NCBI RefSeq assembly: GCF_000154845.1 | Contig: NZ_DS981505.1 | Location: 1-64,000, forward strand | Origin: Phocaeicola coprocola DSM 17136 | Lineage (GTDB): Bacteria > Bacteroidota > Bacteroidia > Bacteroidales > Bacteroidaceae | Length of the DNA: 64,000 nt | Direction of reading: 5' to 3' | Part shown: positions 36,845 through 44,079 of the stretch, one piece after another | Layout: every line of letters starts with the position of its first letter | Position numbering within the stretch: the stretch's first letter is position 1 | Translations under genes and position numbers: made by a program | The notes under the pieces: model-generated | What the model saw: the letters and a program-made list of their open reading frames with translations, nothing else | Told to the model about the DNA's origin: nothing | The model's database searches: none

Positions 36845-38184
36845 CACTAGTGTCTCTTAATAATTGTAAAAAGACTCGTTAATTATTTGATTTACAATAT
36901 TTGTTTTCAAAAAATGCTTGTCGCACATTTGAATCAGTTACCTTAGGGGTCGGGTCAAATTGCGATAGCTATGAATATTAAGAAATATGTTTTCAGTCAA
37001 ATGACTTCATTCCTTCCCAAACGCTATTTTGAGCGGCTGGTAGAAAAGAGCAACGACAGAACAAAAAGTTGGAGCATCAGTTTCTGGAACCAACTATTAG
37101 TTCTCATATTTGGTCAGCTGGATGGCTGCAACAGCCTTCGAGAACTGACTGATATTACCATTGCGCATTCTTCTAAGTCATATCATTTAGGGTTCGGCAA
37201 GACTCCAATAACACGTAGCACTCTGTCAAAAGCTAACATGCTAAGAGACTATCGCGTATTTGAATCTTTTGCCTATCACATGGTAAACCTGGCTCAACAA
37301 AAGCGAATTGACAAAGAGTTCGATTTGAACGGAACTTTTTATGCTTTTGATTCAACAACAATAGACTTATGCCTGTCATTGTATGATTGAGCCCGATTCA
37401 GGAGTACAAAGTCTGGCATCAAAGTCCATACCCAGTTGGATATTAGAACTGAAATTTCCACTTCATTCACGATTACAGATGCAGTAGTGCATGATGTAAA
37501 TGCCATGGATAGTATAGCATATGAACCGTTTGCCTGTTACATATTCGACAGAGGATATTTTGATTTGCGCCGTCTTTATCACATTAACGAAGTAAGTTCA
37601 TTCTTTGTGATAAGAGAAAAACGCAGACCTAAATATGAGATCACAGCAGGTGAAGATGTGCTTGAAGGCACTGATAATGTCTTGCAAGATCAAACTATAA
37701 GATTCACAGGAGAACGAAACTGTACGAATTATCCTTCTGAAATAAGACGTATAGTTTACTACTCTCCTGAAATGAACAGAACCTTTACCTACTATACAAA
37801 CAATTTCTATTTGAAGGCTTCTGACATAGCTTTACTTTATAAAAACAGATGGAAAGTGGAGCTGTTCTTCAAATTTTTAAAGCAGCATCTTCGAGTAAAA
37901 TCCTTTTGGGGGAACTCTGAGAATGCAGTCAGAATTCAAATATATGTGGCTATCATTACTTATTGTTTGGTAGCCATTATTGAGAGTGAATTAAAACCCA
38001 ATAGGGACATCTACGAAGTAATGAGAATCCTTGGTAGTTCTATGCTTGTAAAAGACAATATCAAGGATCTATTTAGCCATGCTGAATACGACATCCTTTA
38101 CAAAAATGACGGTCAGCTAGAATTGGATTTTACATCATAATGAGCCATATTGAGATGTTTTACATTTTTTAAGAGACACTAGTG
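36845..38184 (+). mobile_element. IS4-family element, copy 1 (mutated transposase)
   Basis: A 1340-base insertion sequence with 16-base terminal inverted repeats CACTAGTGTCTCTTAA. Copy 1 differs from copies 2 and 3 by four single bases that I could find, all in the first 550 bases. One turns a transposase tryptophan codon into TGA. Confidence 0.93.
36971..38140 (+). pseudogene. IS4-family transposase, copy 1, nonsense at codon 140
   Basis: The same 389-codon frame as in copies 2 and 3, but codon 140 (37388-37390) is TGA instead of TGG, splitting it into a 139-residue N-terminal piece and a downstream open frame from 37436. The stop falls between the first catalytic Asp (FYAFDSTTIDL) and the second, so the product cannot be active. 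A further change (D for N near residue 94) distinguishes it. The copy could still move if an intact transposase acts on its ends. Confidence 0.92.
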
Positions 38185-38221
38185 AGCCATTATACTAAAC
38201 AAACTTCTTATTTTCATAACT

Positions 38222-39211
38222 TTAATATTGATATGGTTTTATAACTTCATTTTTACTTACTGATATATCATATATGCCTTCTGAGTTCTTTTTCATTTTC
38301 AAAGGAACTATACGTGTTTTGCGGGGAGAAACACATGAATCCGAGTTATGAACATGATATACGTAATAATAATTCCCTTTGGTATTCTTGAATATGTCTC
38401 CGTGACCAGAGCCGTTTTCTCCTACAATACTTCGATGAAGTATAGGGTTGTTCTTATATTTTTTCCAAGGACCAAGCGGAGAAGATGAAGTGGCATAACC
38501 TACAGCATAATCAATATTCATAAAATGATTAGCAGAATAGAACAAATAATATACCCCATCTATTTTTATAACACTTGGACCTTCCATGATAGGATCTGAC
38601 ACATAATTAGACGTACTTTCCCACGGCTCTGTACAAGTAAGACATTGTTTTAATGTCCCAGGTATAATTTCACCTTTCTCTACATCAAACTCACATACCC
38701 AAATATAGTTTCCTTTATTGAACCTGACATGATATAGATAACATTTACCGTCATCGTCTTTAAACAGGAAAGAATCTATGTTTTTCTCACTTGCATCAAT
38801 AGGTTTTACCGTATCTTGTCTAAAAGGTCCGAGTAGATTCAAAGACTTAGCCAAAACGGTTTGCTCGTTTGCAGTATAAGTCAAATAATTCATATTATTA
38901 AAACTAAACCACTGAGGTGCCCAAAAGCCAGTTTCACCAAATGTATGGTCATTTTTCTTTAATATATAAGGATTATCGCTTAAATACCATTTCTTTAAAT
39001 CAACAGATTCCATTACAGTAAAACCTTCTGAAACGTTATCCCCTGTACCAGTAAGATAGTATTTCCCTTGGTTCTGAATAATGGTAGGATCTGCAAACAA
39101 AATATCTTTGCCCTCTGACTCATTAGTCGCTTGTACTTTTTTTTCAGAAAATCCGCAACCTACAATTGAAGAAGCAAAAACTGTTAATAATAACAACCTG
39201 ACTGTAGTCAT
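38222..39211 (-). CDS. GH43-family lipoprotein (b), first array copy
   Basis: A 329-residue lipoprotein of the GH43 type: lipobox IVGC (Cys19), D41 in LFADPTII, central Asp in NIDSFLFKDDDG and acid Glu in PIMEGPSVI. The lipid anchor suggests placement on the periplasmic or outer surface. It lies between IS copies 1 and 2, on the opposite strand to the transposases, with 37 and 13 bases to the IS ends. An identical protein is encoded at 40602-41591. The precise sugar specificity is not evident from sequence. Confidence 0.9.
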   Translation of the reverse strand: MTTVRLLLLTVFASSIVGCGFSEKKVQATNESEGKDILFADPTIIQNQGKYYLTGTGDNVSEGFTVMESVDLKKWYLSDNPYILKKNDHTFGETGFWAPQWFSFNNMNYLTYTANEQTVLAKSLNLLGPFRQDTVKPIDASEKNIDSFLFKDDDGKCYLYHVRFNKGNYIWVCEFDVEKGEIIPGTLKQCLTCTEPWESTSNYVSDPIMEGPSVIKIDGVYYLFYSANHFMNIDYAVGYATSSSPLGPWKKYKNNPILHRSIVGENGSGHGDIFKNTKGNYYYVYHVHNSDSCVSPRKTRIVPLKMKKNSEGIYDISVSKNEVIKPYQY

Positions 39212-39224
39212 AATTATCTCCTTT

Positions 39225-40564
39225 CACTAGTGTCTCTTAATAATTGTAAAAAGACTCGTTAATTATTTGATTTACAATATTTGTTTTCAAAAAATGCTTG
39301 TCGCACATTTGAATCAGTTACCTTAGGGGCCGGGTCAAATTGCGATAGCTATGAATATTAAGAAATATGTTTTCAGTCAAATGACTTCATTCCTTCCCAA
39401 ACGCTATTTTGAGCGGCTAGTAGAAAAGAGCAACGACAGAACAAAAAGTTGGAGCATCAGTTTCTGGAACCAACTATTAGTTCTCATATTTGGTCAGCTG
39501 GATGGCTGCAACAGCCTTCGAGAACTGACTGATATTACCATTGCGCATTCTTCTAAGTCATATCATTTAGGGTTCGGCAAGACTCCAATAACACGTAGCA
39601 CTCTGTCAAAAGCTAACATGCTAAGAAACTATCGCGTATTTGAATCTTTTGCCTATCACATGGTAAACCTGGCTCAACAAAAGCGAATTGACAAAGAGTT
39701 CGATTTGAACGGAACTTTTTATGCTTTTGATTCAACAACAATAGACTTATGCCTGTCATTGTATGATTGGGCCCGATTCAGGAGTACAAAGTCTGGCATC
39801 AAAGTCCATACCCAGTTGGATATTAGAACTGAAATTTCCACTTCATTCACGATTACAGATGCAGTAGTGCATGATGTAAATGCCATGGATAGTATAGCAT
39901 ATGAACCGTTTGCCTGTTACATATTCGACAGAGGATATTTTGATTTGCGCCGTCTTTATCACATTAACGAAGTAAGTTCATTCTTTGTGATAAGAGAAAA
40001 ACGCAGACCTAAATATGAGATCACAGCAGGTGAAGATGTGCTTGAAGGCACTGATAATGTCTTGCAAGATCAAACTATAAGATTCACAGGAGAACGAAAC
40101 TGTACGAATTATCCTTCTGAAATAAGACGTATAGTTTACTACTCTCCTGAAATGAACAGAACCTTTACCTACTATACAAACAATTTCTATTTGAAGGCTT
40201 CTGACATAGCTTTACTTTATAAAAACAGATGGAAAGTGGAGCTGTTCTTCAAATTTTTAAAGCAGCATCTTCGAGTAAAATCCTTTTGGGGGAACTCTGA
40301 GAATGCAGTCAGAATTCAAATATATGTGGCTATCATTACTTATTGTTTGGTAGCCATTATTGAGAGTGAATTAAAACCCAATAGGGACATCTACGAAGTA
40401 ATGAGAATCCTTGGTAGTTCTATGCTTGTAAAAGACAATATCAAGGATCTATTTAGCCATGCTGAATACGACATCCTTTACAAAAATGACGGTCAGCTAG
40501 AATTGGATTTTACATCATAATGAGCCATATTGAGATGTTTTACATTTTTTAAGAGACACTAGTG
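39225..40564 (+). mobile_element. IS4-family element, copy 2
   Basis: A 1340-base copy with intact inverted repeats, 2380 bases to the right of copy 1. No difference from copy 3 was noticed. Confidence 0.93.
39351..40520 (+). CDS. IS4-family transposase, copy 2 (intact)
   Basis: A 389-residue transposase with a DUF4372-like N-terminus (FNQLLVLIFGQ-type region after FLPKRYFERLVEK) and the IS4 catalytic core: Asp in FYAFDSTTIDL, Asp in CYIFDRGYFDL and the YREK signature as Y-x2-R-x3-E-x6-K in YKNRWKVELFFKFLKQ. All motifs are intact, so it should be able to mobilise itself and the flanking copies. No frameshift is needed for expression. Confidence 0.93.
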   Translation: MNIKKYVFSQMTSFLPKRYFERLVEKSNDRTKSWSISFWNQLLVLIFGQLDGCNSLRELTDITIAHSSKSYHLGFGKTPITRSTLSKANMLRNYRVFESFAYHMVNLAQQKRIDKEFDLNGTFYAFDSTTIDLCLSLYDWARFRSTKSGIKVHTQLDIRTEISTSFTITDAVVHDVNAMDSIAYEPFACYIFDRGYFDLRRLYHINEVSSFFVIREKRRPKYEITAGEDVLEGTDNVLQDQTIRFTGERNCTNYPSEIRRIVYYSPEMNRTFTYYTNNFYLKASDIALLYKNRWKVELFFKFLKQHLRVKSFWGNSENAVRIQIYVAIITYCLVAIIESELKPNRDIYEVMRILGSSMLVKDNIKDLFSHAEYDILYKNDGQLELDFTS

Positions 40565-41604
40565 AGCCATTATACTAAACAAACTTCTTATTTTCATAAC
40601 TTTAATATTGATATGGTTTTATAACTTCATTTTTACTTACTGATATATCATATATGCCTTCTGAGTTCTTTTTCATTTTCAAAGGAACTATACGTGTTTT
40701 GCGGGGAGAAACACATGAATCCGAGTTATGAACATGATATACGTAATAATAATTCCCTTTGGTATTCTTGAATATGTCTCCGTGACCAGAGCCGTTTTCT
40801 CCTACAATACTTCGATGAAGTATAGGGTTGTTCTTATATTTTTTCCAAGGACCAAGCGGAGAAGATGAAGTGGCATAACCTACAGCATAATCAATATTCA
40901 TAAAATGATTAGCAGAATAGAACAAATAATATACCCCATCTATTTTTATAACACTTGGACCTTCCATGATAGGATCTGACACATAATTAGACGTACTTTC
41001 CCACGGCTCTGTACAAGTAAGACATTGTTTTAATGTCCCAGGTATAATTTCACCTTTCTCTACATCAAACTCACATACCCAAATATAGTTTCCTTTATTG
41101 AACCTGACATGATATAGATAACATTTACCGTCATCGTCTTTAAACAGGAAAGAATCTATGTTTTTCTCACTTGCATCAATAGGTTTTACCGTATCTTGTC
41201 TAAAAGGTCCGAGTAGATTCAAAGACTTAGCCAAAACGGTTTGCTCGTTTGCAGTATAAGTCAAATAATTCATATTATTAAAACTAAACCACTGAGGTGC
41301 CCAAAAGCCAGTTTCACCAAATGTATGGTCATTTTTCTTTAATATATAAGGATTATCGCTTAAATACCATTTCTTTAAATCAACAGATTCCATTACAGTA
41401 AAACCTTCTGAAACGTTATCCCCTGTACCAGTAAGATAGTATTTCCCTTGGTTCTGAATAATGGTAGGATCTGCAAACAAAATATCTTTGCCCTCTGACT
41501 CATTAGTCGCTTGTACTTTTTTTTCAGAAAATCCGCAACCTACAATTGAAGAAGCAAAAACTGTTAATAATAACAACCTGACTGTAGTCATAATTATCTC
41601 CTTT
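40565..41604. repeat. Second copy of the 1040-bp GH43(b) segment
   Basis: The whole stretch between IS copies 2 and 3 repeats that between copies 1 and 2 (38185-39224), including non-coding edges. The period of the tandem array is 2380 bases. Confidence 0.93.
40602..41591 (-). CDS. GH43-family lipoprotein (b), second array copy
   Basis: Encodes the same 329-residue GH43 lipoprotein as 38222-39211, residue for residue. Two identical copies under separate but identical flanks would double gene dosage. Because all promoter-proximal sequence is IS-derived (13 bases before the start codon is the IS end), expression probably depends on a promoter in or beyond the adjacent IS copy. Confidence 0.9.
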   Translation of the reverse strand: MTTVRLLLLTVFASSIVGCGFSEKKVQATNESEGKDILFADPTIIQNQGKYYLTGTGDNVSEGFTVMESVDLKKWYLSDNPYILKKNDHTFGETGFWAPQWFSFNNMNYLTYTANEQTVLAKSLNLLGPFRQDTVKPIDASEKNIDSFLFKDDDGKCYLYHVRFNKGNYIWVCEFDVEKGEIIPGTLKQCLTCTEPWESTSNYVSDPIMEGPSVIKIDGVYYLFYSANHFMNIDYAVGYATSSSPLGPWKKYKNNPILHRSIVGENGSGHGDIFKNTKGNYYYVYHVHNSDSCVSPRKTRIVPLKMKKNSEGIYDISVSKNEVIKPYQY

Positions 41605-42944
41605 CACTAGTGTCTCTTAATAATTGTAAAAAGACTCGTTAATTATTTGATTTACAATATTTGTTTTCAAAAAATGCTTGTCGCACATTTGAATCAGTTA
41701 CCTTAGGGGCCGGGTCAAATTGCGATAGCTATGAATATTAAGAAATATGTTTTCAGTCAAATGACTTCATTCCTTCCCAAACGCTATTTTGAGCGGCTAG
41801 TAGAAAAGAGCAACGACAGAACAAAAAGTTGGAGCATCAGTTTCTGGAACCAACTATTAGTTCTCATATTTGGTCAGCTGGATGGCTGCAACAGCCTTCG
41901 AGAACTGACTGATATTACCATTGCGCATTCTTCTAAGTCATATCATTTAGGGTTCGGCAAGACTCCAATAACACGTAGCACTCTGTCAAAAGCTAACATG
42001 CTAAGAAACTATCGCGTATTTGAATCTTTTGCCTATCACATGGTAAACCTGGCTCAACAAAAGCGAATTGACAAAGAGTTCGATTTGAACGGAACTTTTT
42101 ATGCTTTTGATTCAACAACAATAGACTTATGCCTGTCATTGTATGATTGGGCCCGATTCAGGAGTACAAAGTCTGGCATCAAAGTCCATACCCAGTTGGA
42201 TATTAGAACTGAAATTTCCACTTCATTCACGATTACAGATGCAGTAGTGCATGATGTAAATGCCATGGATAGTATAGCATATGAACCGTTTGCCTGTTAC
42301 ATATTCGACAGAGGATATTTTGATTTGCGCCGTCTTTATCACATTAACGAAGTAAGTTCATTCTTTGTGATAAGAGAAAAACGCAGACCTAAATATGAGA
42401 TCACAGCAGGTGAAGATGTGCTTGAAGGCACTGATAATGTCTTGCAAGATCAAACTATAAGATTCACAGGAGAACGAAACTGTACGAATTATCCTTCTGA
42501 AATAAGACGTATAGTTTACTACTCTCCTGAAATGAACAGAACCTTTACCTACTATACAAACAATTTCTATTTGAAGGCTTCTGACATAGCTTTACTTTAT
42601 AAAAACAGATGGAAAGTGGAGCTGTTCTTCAAATTTTTAAAGCAGCATCTTCGAGTAAAATCCTTTTGGGGGAACTCTGAGAATGCAGTCAGAATTCAAA
42701 TATATGTGGCTATCATTACTTATTGTTTGGTAGCCATTATTGAGAGTGAATTAAAACCCAATAGGGACATCTACGAAGTAATGAGAATCCTTGGTAGTTC
42801 TATGCTTGTAAAAGACAATATCAAGGATCTATTTAGCCATGCTGAATACGACATCCTTTACAAAAATGACGGTCAGCTAGAATTGGATTTTACATCATAA
42901 TGAGCCATATTGAGATGTTTTACATTTTTTAAGAGACACTAGTG
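41605..42944 (+). mobile_element. IS4-family element, copy 3
   Basis: The third 1340-base copy. Its right end abuts GH43(c) and is followed by the second copy of the 9-base target duplication. Confidence 0.93.
41731..42900 (+). CDS. IS4-family transposase, copy 3 (intact)
   Basis: Identical in amino-acid sequence to the copy 2 transposase (389 residues, DDE plus YREK signature complete). It is convergent with GH43(c), whose last codons now lie inside the right inverted repeat of this element. Confidence 0.93.
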   Translation: MNIKKYVFSQMTSFLPKRYFERLVEKSNDRTKSWSISFWNQLLVLIFGQLDGCNSLRELTDITIAHSSKSYHLGFGKTPITRSTLSKANMLRNYRVFESFAYHMVNLAQQKRIDKEFDLNGTFYAFDSTTIDLCLSLYDWARFRSTKSGIKVHTQLDIRTEISTSFTITDAVVHDVNAMDSIAYEPFACYIFDRGYFDLRRLYHINEVSSFFVIREKRRPKYEITAGEDVLEGTDNVLQDQTIRFTGERNCTNYPSEIRRIVYYSPEMNRTFTYYTNNFYLKASDIALLYKNRWKVELFFKFLKQHLRVKSFWGNSENAVRIQIYVAIITYCLVAIIESELKPNRDIYEVMRILGSSMLVKDNIKDLFSHAEYDILYKNDGQLELDFTS

Positions 42945-43912
42945 AAAACAGGACTATCATGACTATCTGAAGAAATACTATTTTCTACCTCAGGCCAACC
43001 ATCTTTCCATTGTAACGGATCGAGCATCAATACCCGACCTTCAGGATCGGCAACTTTTACAGCATGATAAAACAGCCAGTCCTGTCCTTTTTTATCAGTT
43101 ATAACCTCTGAATTGTGCCCCGTTCCAACAAAATTAGTACTACCCTTGATTAATATTTCGTGCTGATTGTCAAGCATTGACCGGCCTTCTTTATTCCAAT
43201 AGGGTCCCATCAAAGACTCAGACCTTCCAACTACCGTCGTATAAGTACTTTTCAACCCCTCGCAACAACGACCGATTGAAGCAAACAAATAATAATATTT
43301 TCCCCTTTTATGGATATAAGTACCTTCGTACGCATCACCTGCAACTCGTAACGGGCGGGTATTTTCTTTCAAAGACAACCCATCATCCGATAACTCTACA
43401 GCATAAATTCCATGAAAACTTCCAAAAAACAAGTATTTTTTGCCTCCATCTTCTATGTAAAAAGGATCGATACTATTTCTGACTCCTATTTCATTACTTC
43501 GAAAAAGCATCCCATGATCTTCGAACGGTCCTTGAGGAGAATCAGAAGTAGCAACTCCAATTCCACAAGTCCACTCGCCACCCCATGTAGACATTGAGTA
43601 ATACAAGACATATTTTCCATCAATCAGATTGATATCGGGTGCCCAAAGGCTTCCATTAGGTACAAAATGCGGACGTGTATTATCAGTGAAGGCAGTTCCC
43701 TGAAAACTCCAATCGACTAAGTTTGTAGAACGATAAATCGGCAGATTACGGATATTCTCCGTAGCATAAAGCCAGAAAGTTCCATCAGAGGCACGAATTA
43801 CGGTAGGATCAGGCAAACTTTCATCTATTATCGGATTGTGATATCTATTTTGTGCCACTCCCCCATATGCCACAAAAGCCAAAACAATAGATGCCCATAT
43901 TTTTGTTTTCAT
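42929..43912 (-). CDS. GH43-family glycoside hydrolase (c), C-terminus altered by the IS
   Basis: A 327-residue exported GH43 enzyme resembling arabinan-active members. Signal peptide up to GVAQ, then D35 in SLPDPTVI, central Asp in NSIDPFYIEDGGK and acid Glu in AYEGTYIHKRG. The last four residues (TSVS) come from the IS inverted repeat. Removing the array at its target duplication restores the original end SHDSPVF followed by TAA at 36832-36834, so the insertion changed only the extreme tail and the enzyme is probably intact. It is the first gene after a terminator in the leftward cluster and formerly preceded GH43(a). Confidence 0.88.
   Translation of the reverse strand: MKTKIWASIVLAFVAYGGVAQNRYHNPIIDESLPDPTVIRASDGTFWLYATENIRNLPIYRSTNLVDWSFQGTAFTDNTRPHFVPNGSLWAPDINLIDGKYVLYYSMSTWGGEWTCGIGVATSDSPQGPFEDHGMLFRSNEIGVRNSIDPFYIEDGGKKYLFFGSFHGIYAVELSDDGLSLKENTRPLRVAGDAYEGTYIHKRGKYYYLFASIGRCCEGLKSTYTTVVGRSESLMGPYWNKEGRSMLDNQHEILIKGSTNFVGTGHNSEVITDKKGQDWLFYHAVKVADPEGRVLMLDPLQWKDGWPEVENSISSDSHDSPVFTSVS
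42945..42953 (+). repeat. Target-site duplication, right copy
   Basis: AAAACAGGA, the partner of 36836-36844. Confidence 0.85.
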
Positions 43913-43937
43913 AATAATAAAATTATAAAATAAGGAT

Positions 43938-43980
43938 CAACAGCATAAAAAGAGATATTTACACTCCTTTTATGCTGTTG
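43938..43980 (-). terminator. Hairpin between GH78 and GH43(c)
   Basis: The arms CAACAGCATAAAA and TTTTATGCTGTTG, extended by short GAG/CTC pairs with one bulge on each side. Without a long T-run it may be a terminator or processing hairpin after GH78. Confidence 0.6.
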
Positions 43981-44079
43981 TATTAACAACTCTTTTACAA
44001 AGATGGGGAAAAGAAACGAGCCTGACACGCAAAAATTATTCAGAAAAGAAAAAAATCTAACCTTTCATTGAAAATTTTA

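Noticed and set aside
37388-37390. TGA inside the transposase as possible recoding (selenocysteine or readthrough)
   Set aside because: The two sister copies have TGG at the same place, so it is an ordinary nonsense mutation.
36845-39224. A classical composite transposon (IS-GH43-IS) that jumped as one unit
   Set aside because: The 9-base duplication encloses the entire three-copy array rather than a two-copy unit, which fits stepwise addition next to a resident IS better.
36845-42944. The triple IS array as a pure assembly artefact
   Set aside because: Copy 1 carries four private base differences and the outer flanks differ from the inner ones, so at least two units are real. The exact count still needs long reads.
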